Below, in pieces: positions 47,559-56,989 of a stretch of DNA of 64,000 nucleotides; the stretch's first letter is position 1; the number at the start of each line of letters is the position of its first letter. The notes beneath the pieces are model-generated. The model was not told the DNA's origin and ran no database searches. It worked only from the letters and a program-made list of their open reading frames with translations. The stretch is from Aquibacillus koreensis (GTDB lineage: Bacteria > Bacillota > Bacilli > Bacillales > Amphibacillaceae). The stretch lies in contig NZ_JAOALK010000041.1 of NCBI RefSeq assembly GCF_025154055.1, positions 102,808 through 166,807 of the forward strand, given 5' to 3'. A program made the position numbers and the translations under genes.

Positions 47559-48030
47559 TTATTATTTGTTTTTGAAGTTTTTTAAATTTTATCAACATAA
47601 AAAATCTCCATGTTAGGATCATACCGAATGCCAATAAGAAAAACATTCCACTTGTTTCACCAACGGAAATAGATTGTCCAATAATACTCTTTAATATAAG
47701 TCTAAGCAATAGTAACCCAACTAGAACAACAATAAATAGTCTCGATGGAATAAGATAAATGGACTCATTCTGAATCTCAAATTTGGTAGTTTTAATCAAA
47801 AAGATAGAAAAGACCATACCAACGACTATTGCCTCTAAAACTTGACTCCAATCTACTCGAAACATAGGAAATAAAAACATCAATGCACCTGTACTCATAA
47901 ATAAGGGTGGTAGTACAATTTTCCGGATACTTGCTGGTTGTTTTGACGCACGCGCTCTTATGATTATCATGGCAGTAGCCATTATGACTCCCACTATACT
48001 GCTGGCTATAGCCCAGAACATAAAATCCAC
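47548..48030 (-). CDS. ccdC: CcdC family membrane protein
   Basis: A 160-residue protein with about five membrane segments. ASKQPASIRKIVLPPLFMSTGALMF, KTTKFEI and GETSGMFFLLAFGMILTWR (quoted in parts) match CcdC (YneJ), encoded with CcdA in Bacillus and of unclear function. It lies 76 nt downstream of ccdA; the response-regulator-like ccdB that sits between them in B. subtilis is absent. Confidence 0.88.
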   Translation of the reverse strand: MDFMFWAIASSIVGVIMATAMIIIRARASKQPASIRKIVLPPLFMSTGALMFLFPMFRVDWSQVLEAIVVGMVFSIFLIKTTKFEIQNESIYLIPSRLFIVVLVGLLLLRLILKSIIGQSISVGETSGMFFLLAFGMILTWRFFMLIKFKKLQKQIIKNP

Positions 48031-48106
48031 TCATTTCTAGTTAGTCATTACTTAAAAAGTAGTTCAATATCTAAGTATGAAGTACAAAATCACTTAAAAT
48101 TCACTT

Positions 48107-48811
48107 TTAGAAACCTTTAAAATTAAACCACCCAGCAAGGAATGAAGTTAATTTTGTCATCAGATCAAAAAACAAGAAAATACCCATGAATATCATGACA
48201 TATCCACCTATTTTAACCAGACGTGGTCCATTTCTTTTAATCCATTTCATCTTACCAATAAAGAAGGATAATATAAGAAAGGGAACCGAAAAGCCTAAGG
48301 CATATGCGCCCATGAGAATAATACCTGTCTCTGGATAAGAAGCCGCAAGCGATATTACTGCCATGAGTATTGGACCAGTGCATGGCGTCCACCCAAGTGA
48401 GAATGCCATTCCAATTAGAAGCGATCCAAAGTAACCTGCTGGTCTATTTTTAAAGGCTATCTTTCTATCCTTCATTAAGAATTCAAAATTAAACACACCG
48501 ACTACGACTAAACCAAAAAAGATAATAAGTATAGCACCGATCTGCCTAATTAAGTCTTGCCACTGAAATAAGAAGTCTCCGATAAAGGATGTAGCAAATC
48601 CTAGTAGAATAAAAATACTCGAAAAGCCTATTAGGAAAAAAATCGTATGAATGATACTTTTTTTGTTAAACATTCCATGATCTTCTTTTATATCACTAAC
48701 ACTCATTCCAGTAATATACGATAGAAAAGCTGGATAAAGTGGTAATACACATGGGGATATAAATGATAGGAATCCACCACCAAACGCCATAAAAACATTA
48801 ATACTGGACAT
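48107..48811 (-). CDS. ccdA: Cytochrome c biogenesis thiol transporter CcdA
   Basis: A 234-residue DsbD-beta type protein with six membrane helices and one redox cysteine in each half: FISPCVLPLYPAFLSY and LGWTPCTGPILMAVI. It carries reducing equivalents from cytosolic thioredoxin to outer thiol proteins, supporting cytochrome c maturation and, in Bacillus, spore synthesis. A likely partner is YneN at 41.2 kb or a ResA elsewhere. Confidence 0.95.
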   Translation of the reverse strand: MSSINVFMAFGGGFLSFISPCVLPLYPAFLSYITGMSVSDIKEDHGMFNKKSIIHTIFFLIGFSSIFILLGFATSFIGDFLFQWQDLIRQIGAILIIFFGLVVVGVFNFEFLMKDRKIAFKNRPAGYFGSLLIGMAFSLGWTPCTGPILMAVISLAASYPETGIILMGAYALGFSVPFLILSFFIGKMKWIKRNGPRLVKIGGYVMIFMGIFLFFDLMTKLTSFLAGWFNFKGF

Positions 48812-48958
48812 AATAGCCCCCTTGTTATCAATTATCTAGTAATTATATTTATTATATACAACCCTATTCGGCATGGTACATTGTATTATTTTATCAAAAT
48901 TATTAAAATCTCGCTCACTTTTAAGTCTAATTTCGTAAAAAAAGTTAATAAAACATAT

Positions 48959-48992
48959 AAATCCCTTGTAACCATAAGGGCTCAAGGGATTT
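48959..48992 (-). terminator. Probable terminator after yneF
   Basis: AAATCCCTTG / CAAGGGATTT, a 10-bp stem with a 14-nt loop. The T tail is weak, so termination is less certain. Confidence 0.5.
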
Positions 48993-49042
48993 GTATGTGC
49001 ACGTTTATCAGTGTTGCGTATATATCAGCAAGTGCATTTTCT

Positions 49043-49261
49043 TTACTTCGTCTGATTGTTCATTGCACGCATCATTTGATTGATTTTCTTCTGCGATGGT
49101 TTTTGACCCATCTGCATCATCATTGTTCGTAACATTTGTTCGTTAATTGGTGGGTTCTTTTTTAAGTAATTCATCATATACTTTCTAGCAATGAAAAATC
49201 CAAGTGCGACACCAGCAATTAAGGCTACTATTATTAATACGATCCCTAGCCATAATTCCAT
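49043..49261 (-). CDS. yneF: UPF0154 membrane protein YneF
   Basis: A 72-residue protein: one membrane segment ([21 protein letters not shown]) followed by a basic helical tail with the invariant [20 protein letters not shown] and [10 protein letters not shown]. This is the UPF0154/YneF family, widespread in Firmicutes, unknown function. GAGGAAA precedes the ATG. Confidence 0.95.
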   Translation of the reverse strand: MELWLGIVLIIVALIAGVALGFFIARKYMMNYLKKNPPINEQMLRTMMMQMGQKPSQKKINQMMRAMNNQTK

Positions 49262-49333
49262 GACAGATTTCCTCCTTCGTGTTGTCTCTAGTACAGTATA
49301 GTAAACAAAATAAAATTTTACAATAGTACGTTT

Positions 49334-49762
49334 TTAAAGTAATACTTCTTTCTTCATAGGTGTAATCCACCCAGCATTAAACGAACCGTTCTCGATAATA
49401 AAAAAACTAGGATGAAAGACTTTTAGCGGTTGAAATAGTAAAGCATCCGCTACTTGAACAGATTGACAATAGATGGTCATATATCTTTTATGAAGATGAA
49501 GCTCCATATATTGACCATCTTTTTGTATATTTATTTTCTTTCCAGACATGTGTAATTTAAGCTCATTTTTGTGACACATTTGTACGTGATTTAGTAATTT
49601 ACTATACGGAAGAACTCTCGTTATGTAAATAAACTGAGAGAATAGATCTCTTCTTGAAGTCTGTTCCATATACTCTTTGAAAAATCGGTAAAGAATTTCT
49701 GACTTATAGTAATAATGGTAGCAAAATTCCTCTTCAACCCAAAAAATAGTATATTTCTGCAT
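49334..49762 (-). CDS. sirA: Sporulation inhibitor of replication SirA
   Basis: A 142-residue protein between yneF and tkt, where B. subtilis has yneE/sirA. The N-terminal YTIFWVEEEFCYHYYYK and C-terminal FNAGWITPMKKE resemble SirA, although the middle is divergent. SirA binds DnaA and blocks new replication rounds in cells committed to sporulation. TAGGAGGG leads to the ATG at 49762; the frame extends 10 codons further without a site. Confidence 0.78.
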   Translation of the reverse strand: MQKYTIFWVEEEFCYHYYYKSEILYRFFKEYMEQTSRRDLFSQFIYITRVLPYSKLLNHVQMCHKNELKLHMSGKKINIQKDGQYMELHLHKRYMTIYCQSVQVADALLFQPLKVFHPSFFIIENGSFNAGWITPMKKEVLL

Positions 49763-49927
49763 ATGCTTGTCCCTCCTATTTATGACAAACATTATACAGA
49801 AGATATAGTAAACTTCCTGTCAAACTACGTAGAAAAAAGCCACTAGTTTTGTCTCTTTACTGGGTTTGTTCACCTATTCCTTCATAAACTAACCAAAAAA
49901 TCATCCACTATTAAAATGAAAACAAGG

Positions 49928-49966
49928 AAAAACCCCTGACTATTTACGTATAAGTCAAGGGTTTTT
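49928..49966 (-). terminator. Terminator of tkt
   Basis: AAAAACCCCTGACT pairs with AGTCAAGGGTTTTT with one mismatch, right after the tkt stop. Confidence 0.85.
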
Positions 49967-49978
49967 CTTTACTTGAGA

Positions 49979-51979
49979 TTAATTAAATAAAGATTCTGTT
50001 TGCTTTACAACGTTCTCAACTGTAAACCCATATTCAGCCATAACTTTGTCACCATTTGCAGATGCACCAAATGTATCAATCGCAATAATTTTACCTTCAT
50101 CACCAGCATAGCGATCCCATCCAAGTGAAGAAGCCATTTCGATTGCCACACGCTTTTTAACAGCAGGTGGTAATACTTGGTCTTTATAAGCTTTATCTTG
50201 TTTCTGGAAACGATCCCAAGAAGGCATACTTACAACACTTGCGTCGATTCCTTTTTCTTTTAATTCGGCTTGTGCTTTCACAGCTAATTGTACTTCAGAA
50301 CCAGTTGCAATTAATAGCGCATCTGGCGTTTCTTTCGAAGCAGGGCTAACTACATAAGCACCTTTCTTAACACCTTCATAAGCATTTTTATCTGTTCCTT
50401 CTAATGTTGGAAGGTTTTGACGAGTTAACACTAATGCAGTTGGTGTATTTGTTGACTCAAGAGCTAAGCGCCATGCCGCTTGTGTTTCATTACCATCTGC
50501 AGGTCGAATTACAGATAGATTTGGCATTGCTCTAAATGCAGCTAATTGTTCAACTGGTTCGTGTGTAGGTCCATCTTCTCCTACTGCAATTGAATCGTGT
50601 GTTAATACATAAGTAACAGGTAATTCTTGAATTGCAGAAAGTCTAACTGCTGGACGTAAGTAATCACTGAATACAAAGAATGTTCCACCGAATACTTTTA
50701 AACCACCATGTAAAGCCATACCGTTCATAGCAGCAGCCATCGCGAATTCACGTACACCAAACCAAATGTTTCTACCAGCGTAATCATTTCTTGAAAAATC
50801 GCCAGCATCTTTCATTGTAGTCTTATTTGAACCTGCTAAGTCAGCACTTCCACCAAATAAATATGGAACTGATTTTGCAATACCATTTAATACTTCTCCA
50901 GAAGATGCTCTTGTTGCTAGTGATGATCCAGTTTCATATACTGGTAATTCTTTATCCCATCCCTCTGGTAATTCGCCTTTCATAGCAGCAATTAATTCAT
51001 TTGCTAATTCAGGATATGCTTGTTGATACTTTTCAAATAAAGCGTTCCACTCGGCTTCCGTTTGTTGGCCACGTTTCACAATTTTTTCATTGAAGTCATT
51101 ATACACTTCATCTGGCACGTGGAAGTCTTCATGTCCCCACTGATAATATTCTTTTGTTAATTTAATTTCATCTGCTCCAAGTGGTGCACCGTGTGATGCT
51201 GCAGATGCAGATTTGTTCGGAGAACCATAACCAATAATAGTTCTAACTTCTATTAAAGTTGGTTGGTCTGTATTTACTTTTGCTTGCTCAATTGCTTTAG
51301 CGATCTCAGCAGTGTCATTTCCATCTTCTACACGAATAACTTCCCATCCGTATGCTTTAAAACGATCTTCTACATTTTCAGAGAAGGATTTGTTTAAGTC
51401 ACCGTCTAAAGAAATATCATTTGAATCGTATAGTGCAATTAATTTACCTAATTTAAGGTGTCCAGCAAGAGATGCAGCTTCGTGTGATATCCCTTCCATT
51501 AAGTCACCATCACTCACTAAAGCATAAGTAAAGTGGTCTACCACATTGAAGCTTTCTTTATTGTATTTTGCGGCAAGGTGTTTCTCAGCCATAGCAAAAC
51601 CTACAGACATAGCAATACCTTGTCCAAGTGGACCTGTAGTTGCTTCTACACCATCTGTATGTGTCACTTCTGGGTGACCTGGAGTGTTAGAGCCCCATTG
51701 ACGGAATCCTTTTAGATCGTCAATTGATACATTGTAGCCTGATAGGTGAAGTAGTCCATAAAGTAACATAGAACCATGACCAGCTGACAAAATGAATCTG
51801 TCTCTGTTAAACCAATCAGAGTTTTTCGGGTTATGATTCATAAAGTCCGTCCATAGTGTGTAAGCCATTGGAGCAGCCCCCATTGGTAAACCAGGGTGAC
51901 CAGAGTTTGCATTTTCAATAGCATCTATGGCTAAAGTTCGAATTGAGTTTATCGATAGTTGTTCGATTTGCTTCGACAT
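49979..51979 (-). CDS. tkt: Transketolase
   Basis: A ThDP enzyme of 666 residues moving two-carbon units in the pentose phosphate pathway. [18 protein letters not shown] opens the protein, [19 protein letters not shown] ThDP motif appears as SDGDLMEG (~150), GLGADE and [13 protein letters not shown] line the pyrimidine domain. AAAGGGG precedes the ATG at 51979; the longer frame to 52051 has no site. The order ynzC-tkt-sirA-yneF is the Bacillus one. Confidence 0.97.
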   Translation of the reverse strand: MSKQIEQLSINSIRTLAIDAIENANSGHPGLPMGAAPMAYTLWTDFMNHNPKNSDWFNRDRFILSAGHGSMLLYGLLHLSGYNVSIDDLKGFRQWGSNTPGHPEVTHTDGVEATTGPLGQGIAMSVGFAMAEKHLAAKYNKESFNVVDHFTYALVSDGDLMEGISHEAASLAGHLKLGKLIALYDSNDISLDGDLNKSFSENVEDRFKAYGWEVIRVEDGNDTAEIAKAIEQAKVNTDQPTLIEVRTIIGYGSPNKSASAASHGAPLGADEIKLTKEYYQWGHEDFHVPDEVYNDFNEKIVKRGQQTEAEWNALFEKYQQAYPELANELIAAMKGELPEGWDKELPVYETGSSLATRASSGEVLNGIAKSVPYLFGGSADLAGSNKTTMKDAGDFSRNDYAGRNIWFGVREFAMAAAMNGMALHGGLKVFGGTFFVFSDYLRPAVRLSAIQELPVTYVLTHDSIAVGEDGPTHEPVEQLAAFRAMPNLSVIRPADGNETQAAWRLALESTNTPTALVLTRQNLPTLEGTDKNAYEGVKKGAYVVSPASKETPDALLIATGSEVQLAVKAQAELKEKGIDASVVSMPSWDRFQKQDKAYKDQVLPPAVKKRVAIEMASSLGWDRYAGDEGKIIAIDTFGASANGDKVMAEYGFTVENVVKQTESLFN

Positions 51980-52122
51980 TTTTTGTTCCCCTTTCCAATT
52001 AAGAAAAATATGTACATGTATTATCCTATAATGAATTATGATAATTAACAAGTATTATATAGAAAGAAATTATGACTATTTCTGTCTATATACAGGTTGA
52101 AACTGACGTTTTTGTGAACTTT

Positions 52123-52362
52123 TTAATGGTATTTCTTGTTGCTTTTTGACTTTAATTGCTTCACTTTTTCTGGTGTAACATCTTCACCATTTGGATCTAA
52201 GACTGTCATACCTTTAAACTGATTTTTGAATGAACTACGCACATTCTTCAAATACTCTTGACGCAACGTTTGTTGTTCTTCTTTTTCTTCTTTTGTAAGG
52301 CCTTCACTTTTCGACTTTCTTGCTAACATATTAATCCGTTCTATTTTTTCCTTTGATAACAT
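52123..52362 (-). CDS. ynzC: DUF896 protein YnzC
   Basis: A 79-residue helical protein. ERINMLARKSKSEGLTKEEK and LRQEYLKNVRSSFKNQ are the DUF896 helices (quoted in part). B. subtilis ynzC follows yneA-yneB and is under LexA control. Function is unknown. GGAGAA precedes the ATG. Confidence 0.95.
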   Translation of the reverse strand: MLSKEKIERINMLARKSKSEGLTKEEKEEQQTLRQEYLKNVRSSFKNQFKGMTVLDPNGEDVTPEKVKQLKSKSNKKYH

Positions 52363-52497
52363 TATTATTCTCCTTTCCGTCTTTTTTTATATTGTTCCCA
52401 TTTAGAAAAGTTATTTTCTTTCTAGAATAATTTTCCTATAACCTGATTATTTCAAGATGGGGTTATACCTATTTTAAATAAAAATCTAACAATAAAA

Positions 52498-52530
52498 AGA
52501 CAAGCACCAAATTTTAAGGTCCTTGCCCTA
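52498..52530 (-). terminator. Imperfect terminator after yneB
   Basis: GGCAAGGACC can pair with GGTGCTTGTC (one mismatch) with T's following on the minus strand. It may only partly separate yneB from ynzC. Confidence 0.5.
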
Positions 52531-53205
<675 letters not shown>

Positions 53206-53224
53206 CTATTCTATTGATGCTACA

Positions 53225-53317
53225 TTAACTAGTAACCATTGTATAATACAAAAACCCTAAAGTAAGTAGAAATGAAACAACATAAAATAAATCAACTTTT
53301 GATAGTTTATGAAACAT
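53225..53317 (-). CDS. 30-residue single-TM peptide at the yneA position
   Basis: A short ORF begins at ATG 53317, 6 nt after GGAGGTG, and ends at TAA 53225: MFHKLSKVDLFYVVSFLLTL then GFLYYTMVTS. It is a charged N-terminus plus one membrane helix. B. subtilis places here yneA, a 105-residue SOS division inhibitor with a TM segment and a LysM domain. This gene has no LysM, and the sequence after the stop shows no clear LysM remnant. Two LexA boxes lie just upstream. A minimal SOS division inhibitor is the natural hypothesis; a decayed yneA is the alternative. Confidence 0.7.
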   Translation of the reverse strand: MFHKLSKVDLFYVVSFLLTLGFLYYTMVTS

Positions 53318-53340
53318 TTTTACACCTCCGCACAATTATA

Positions 53341-53354
53341 GGAACTTCTGTTCT
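53341..53354. promoter_or_regulatory. LexA box 1 (yneA-like side)
   Basis: GGAAC-TTCT-GTTCT matches the Bacillus consensus CGAAC-N4-GTTCG except for the end bases, 24 nt upstream of the peptide start. Confidence 0.8.
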
Positions 53355-53373
53355 CTTATTTGTATTCTAAATG

Positions 53374-53387
53374 AGAACACTCGTTCT
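53374..53387. promoter_or_regulatory. LexA box 2 (central)
   Basis: AGAAC-ACTC-GTTCT, a symmetrical match to the consensus core GAAC-N4-GTTC. Confidence 0.85.
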
Positions 53388-53402
53388 TGTCAATGATTTT
53401 TT

Positions 53403-53416
53403 CGAACGAATGTTTG
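53403..53416. promoter_or_regulatory. LexA box 3 (lexA promoter)
   Basis: CGAAC-GAAT-GTTTG overlaps the -35 element of lexA, as expected for autorepression. Confidence 0.85.
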
Positions 53417-53442
53417 TATATAATGGGTAATCATGGTATAAT
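53414..53442 (+). promoter_or_regulatory. lexA promoter
   Basis: TTGTAT and TATAAT separated by 17 nt, 37 nt upstream of the lexA ATG. Confidence 0.75.
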
Positions 53443-53478
53443 CTTGTTATTAAATAATATGTCCGAGGTGTTCTTTTC

Positions 53479-54105
53479 ATGACAACAAAACTATCAAAAA
53501 GACAAGAAGCAATATTGGAATATATTAAAGATCAAGTAATAGATAAAGGTTATCCACCTTCTGTGAGAGAAATAGGTGAGGCTGTAGGGCTAGCTTCTAG
53601 TTCAACTGTACACGGGCATCTATCAAGACTAGAGAAGAAGGGCTATATCAGAAGAGATCCTACTAAACCTAGAGCTATCGAAGTACTAGATTTAGAGGGT
53701 GATATGAATATACCAAAAGGAGAAGCTACTTTTGCACCGGTCATCGGTAAAGTAACTGCTGGTATTCCAATAACTGCAATAGAGAATATTGAAGAATATA
53801 TCCCTCTTCCAAACACGATTGCTGCTCCGGATGATAATATTTTCGTGTTAATCATTGAAGGTGAAAGTATGATTGAAGCTGGTATCCTAGATGGAGATAT
53901 GGTTATCGTTAGACAACAGCAAACTGCGCAAAATGGAGATATAGTAGTTGCTATGACAGAAGATGAAGAAGCAACGGTTAAAAGGTTCTTTAAAGAGAGA
54001 GACCATATTAGATTACAACCGGAAAACGCAACAATGGCACCACTTATTTATCACAATGTATCCATTCTAGGAAAAGTTATTGGACTATATAGACATATTC
54101 ACTAA
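53479..54105 (+). CDS. lexA: SOS repressor LexA
   Basis: A 208-residue SOS repressor. The winged HTH ([22 protein letters not shown]) binds the boxes upstream. The cleavage bond is A94-G95 (TAGIPITA), with S130 (GESMIEAGI) and K168 (ATVKRF) as the catalytic dyad. RecA-stimulated self-cleavage should release the divergent yneA-position gene, yneB and ynzC, and lexA itself. CCGAGGTG precedes the ATG. Confidence 0.98.
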   Translation: MTTKLSKRQEAILEYIKDQVIDKGYPPSVREIGEAVGLASSSTVHGHLSRLEKKGYIRRDPTKPRAIEVLDLEGDMNIPKGEATFAPVIGKVTAGIPITAIENIEEYIPLPNTIAAPDDNIFVLIIEGESMIEAGILDGDMVIVRQQQTAQNGDIVVAMTEDEEATVKRFFKERDHIRLQPENATMAPLIYHNVSILGKVIGLYRHIH

Positions 54106-54107
54106 TT

Positions 54108-54130
54108 AAACACCGACATTGTCGGTGTTT
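54108..54130 (+). terminator. Terminator of lexA
   Basis: AAACACCGACA / TGTCGGTGTTT with a one-base centre and a T tail. Confidence 0.88.
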
Positions 54131-54165
54131 TTTCACGATACCATCTAAAATAACAAAACTCTTAT

Positions 54166-54855
54166 TTAAACATTTTCAATAAGATCCCAACTAAGCACAC
54201 TTTTATTATGAAACCCTTTCATTCGTAAATGAGCCTGAATTGATTCCACTTCTTCTTTTGGTACAATAATCGCCTCTACTTCTTCCTCCGAAAAAGTATA
54301 ATCATCTAAACATCTCCACTCTCGTTCACCATAAAAAGAATGATCATACTCGGAGGAGAAACTTGTAATTTTCAAAAAGTTAATTAGAGGATTCTCTTTT
54401 TTTATTCCAAGAAGCTCCCAGAGATGACTATTATTTGAATTACTTCTATCATCCTTCTGTGCATGTAGATGCGTGTTGTTTAAACTTGCGTAGTAAGGAT
54501 CTATATATAAAACAGGATGAAAATGAGCATGTATATATTTTGCTCTAAAACCAATAGCATAGTCTCCATAATACATTCGATGATAGATAAGATCATTTAG
54601 AGGTATATCACAAACACAGCAAAACTTCTTTGTCTCCACTTCTTCTGATATGTATTCCGTACTAGTAGCTTTCAACGTTTTAGAAGATAGTATATTTTCC
54701 AAATTACCCAAAGCTTCTTTTGGTGTTTTTAAACTCGAATGCACTTTTACATCCCTTAATGATCTAGATTGATGCCAAATATTTGTTTGATTATTTGAGA
54801 CAGGTCCTCCTGTAAAATGCCAATAAATATTGGAGTAATATCTAGGTTTCAACAT
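54166..54855 (-). CDS. AbiGi-like protein (abortive-infection antitoxin family)
   Basis: A 229-residue protein. CCVCDIPLNDLIYHRMYYGDY, AIGFRAKYIHAHFHPVLYID and GEREWRCLDDYTF...AIIVP follow the block order I recall for AbiGi-family proteins (FTDIPL..H...YG.YGIGF, NPVLY, REWR, IIVP). AbiGi is the first gene of the lactococcal AbiG phage-abortive system, where it acts with AbiGii. No AbiGii-like gene is near, so this is an orphan between lexA and glnA, a place normally free of such genes. GGAG lies 9 nt before the ATG. DUF2971 is a related alternative family. Confidence 0.65.
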   Translation of the reverse strand: MLKPRYYSNIYWHFTGGPVSNNQTNIWHQSRSLRDVKVHSSLKTPKEALGNLENILSSKTLKATSTEYISEEVETKKFCCVCDIPLNDLIYHRMYYGDYAIGFRAKYIHAHFHPVLYIDPYYASLNNTHLHAQKDDRSNSNNSHLWELLGIKKENPLINFLKITSFSSEYDHSFYGEREWRCLDDYTFSEEEVEAIIVPKEEVESIQAHLRMKGFHNKSVLSWDLIENV

Positions 54856-54987
54856 ATTGCTTCACTCCGTATTTTGATTATTTTATTGATTTTCTATCCC
54901 GATAGTGTGTCCAGAAGGCCCTCTATACATCCCCAAAACGCATTCATATATCTCATATTTTATTATGTGCGAATGAATCTAATATAA

Positions 54988-55022
54988 AAAACCCTTACCA
55001 CTTAGCAAGTGGTAAGGGTTTT
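54988..55022 (-). terminator. Terminator of glnR-glnA
   Basis: A 16-bp stem AAAACCCTTACCACTT / AAGTGGTAAGGGTTTT with a tight loop and flanking T's on the minus strand. Confidence 0.92.
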
Positions 55023-55027
55023 AACTA

Positions 55028-56359
55028 TTAATACTGTTGTAGATATTGTTCTCTTTCCCAAGGGTGTACTTGTGTACGGAACATATCCCACTCGATTTCT
55101 TTCGCTTCAACGAAGTGTTCGAAAATGTGCTCACCTAATGCATTTACGATGATTTCATCAGACTTAAGCTGTTGAATTGCATCATATAATGTTGCAGGTA
55201 GATCAGCAACACCGTTTGCTTCTCTTTCTTCTTTGTCCATGATGTAGATGTTACGATCTACAGCTTTTGGAGCTTCTAATTTATTCTCTATACCGTCTAA
55301 ACCAGCTGCTAGTAATACAGACATTGCTAAGTATGGATTTGCAGCAGGGTCTACACTACGAACTTCAATACGAGTACTCATACCTCTTGAAGCTGGTACA
55401 CGGATAAGTGGACTTCTGTTTGTTCCAGACCAAGCAACATAACAAGGTGCTTCGTATCCAGGCACTAGACGCTTGTAAGAGTTTACTGTTGGGTTAGTTA
55501 CCGCAGTAAAGCTTAATGCGTGCTTGATGATACCAGCGATAAACTGATATGCAGTTTCACTTAACTGTAATGGACCATTTTCATCTAAGAATGTATTTTT
55601 GCCTTCTTTAAATAGAGACATATTACAGTGCATACCAGAACCGTTTACACCAAATAGTGGTTTTGGCATAAATGTCGCATGTAAACCATGCTTTCTAGCA
55701 ATTGTCTTAACTACTAGTTTAAAAGTTTGAATATCATCTGCATGTTTTACTGCATCTGCATATTTAAAGTCAATTTCGTGTTGCCCAGGCGCAACTTCGT
55801 GGTGAGAAGCTTCAACTTCAAAGCCCATTTCTTCTAATTCTAACACGATATCACGACGGCAGTTTTCACCAAGATCCGTTGGTGCAAGGTCAAAGTAACC
55901 ACCTTTGTCATTTAGTTCAAGTGTAGGTTCACCTTGTTCATCTAATTTGAAAAGGAAAAACTCTGGCTCTGTCCCAAGGTTGAAAGCGCTGAATCCTAAC
56001 TCTTCCATTTTCTTAAGGTTACGTTTTAAGTTATAACGAGGGCAACCTTCAAACGGCGTACCATCCGGCATATAGATATCACAGATAAAACGCGCTACTT
56101 TACCCTTTTCAGAAGTCCAAGGGAATACTAAGAATGTATCAAGATCTGGATATAATTTCATATCAGACTCTTCAATTCGTACAAACCCTTCAATAGATGA
56201 ACCGTCGAAAGCCATTTCGTTATCTAACGCTTTGTCTAATTGACTTAGAGGTATTTCTACGTTTTTGATTGTTCCTAATAAGTCAGTAAATTGTAGACGA
56301 ATAAATTTAACGTTTTCCTCTTGTACTTTTTGCTTGATTTCTTCTCTTGTTAATCCCAT
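55028..56359 (-). CDS. glnA: Glutamine synthetase, type I-alpha
   Basis: GlnA (443 residues) makes glutamine from glutamate, ammonia and [43 protein letters not shown] (quoted in part) and the [13 protein letters not shown] segment form the bifunnel active site. The length and lack of the adenylylation loop fit the I-alpha form, which in Bacillus is feedback-inhibited and then signals to GlnR and TnrA. It is the second gene after glnR, 29 nt apart. Confidence 0.98.
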   Translation of the reverse strand: MGLTREEIKQKVQEENVKFIRLQFTDLLGTIKNVEIPLSQLDKALDNEMAFDGSSIEGFVRIEESDMKLYPDLDTFLVFPWTSEKGKVARFICDIYMPDGTPFEGCPRYNLKRNLKKMEELGFSAFNLGTEPEFFLFKLDEQGEPTLELNDKGGYFDLAPTDLGENCRRDIVLELEEMGFEVEASHHEVAPGQHEIDFKYADAVKHADDIQTFKLVVKTIARKHGLHATFMPKPLFGVNGSGMHCNMSLFKEGKNTFLDENGPLQLSETAYQFIAGIIKHALSFTAVTNPTVNSYKRLVPGYEAPCYVAWSGTNRSPLIRVPASRGMSTRIEVRSVDPAANPYLAMSVLLAAGLDGIENKLEAPKAVDRNIYIMDKEEREANGVADLPATLYDAIQQLKSDEIIVNALGEHIFEHFVEAKEIEWDMFRTQVHPWEREQYLQQY

Positions 56360-56388
56360 GTTTTTTCCCTCTCCTTTAATATTTCTTT

Positions 56389-56784
56389 TTAATGGAAGAA
56401 TCTTGATAATTCTCCCTGACGTAACGAAGCTTTGCCAAGTCTTCCTGAATTAAATAATTCCTTGTGTAACAATTTTCTCAATTCCTTATCTGACAATTCA
56501 GGAGTTTCTTGATCCTCATCCAATTCTTTAGTTGTTGGTAACTCTTTAATAGAAAGTACCTGTTTGATACCTGCTAGATTTATTCCCTTTTCAATCAGTT
56601 CCTTAATTTCTAGTAACCGATCTACATCGTTAAAAGAAAATAATCTTTGATTACCATTTGTTCTTGCTGGATGAATCAGGTTATGTTCTTCGTAATATCT
56701 GATCTGTCTAGCTGTCAGGTTAGTCAAATCCTTGACAATACCTATGGAAAATAAGGGCATCGAACGTCTATCTATATCGCTCAT
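56389..56784 (-). CDS. glnR: MerR-family nitrogen repressor GlnR
   Basis: A 131-residue repressor. [20 protein letters not shown] and [20 protein letters not shown] make the MerR winged helix; [11 protein letters not shown] starts the dimerisation helix. The C-terminal tail, which senses feedback-inhibited GlnA in B. subtilis, is present. AAAGGGG leads to the ATG at 56784; the frame reaches 56817 without a site. It is autoregulated through the box at 56856-56872. Confidence 0.96.
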   Translation of the reverse strand: MSDIDRRSMPLFSIGIVKDLTNLTARQIRYYEEHNLIHPARTNGNQRLFSFNDVDRLLEIKELIEKGINLAGIKQVLSIKELPTTKELDEDQETPELSDKELRKLLHKELFNSGRLGKASLRQGELSRFFH

Positions 56785-56823
56785 TTCATCAACCCCTTTC
56801 TTCATCAACTTTTCCATAACTTA

Positions 56824-56851
56824 ATTATACACATGAAAATATAATTGTCAA
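56824..56851 (-). promoter_or_regulatory. Promoter of glnR-glnA
   Basis: TTGACA (56846-56851) and TATAAT (56824-56829) on the minus strand, spaced 16 nt, both perfect hexamers. Confidence 0.85.
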
Positions 56852-56855
56852 CACG

Positions 56856-56872
56856 TGTTAGCTTTGTTTACA
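56856..56872 (-). promoter_or_regulatory. GlnR/TnrA operator
   Basis: TGTAAACAAAGCTAACA on the minus strand fits TGTNA-N7-TNACA exactly and lies just upstream of the -35 element. Confidence 0.85.
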
Positions 56873-56989
56873 TTAAATTTTTTAAAAATTAAATAAGATT
56901 CAGAAAATACCGCATTTTTAATACTAAACCATACTTTTCCCTAGATGTCACCCTATTTTACATAAAATAAAGTTCAAATTCCAAACTAG

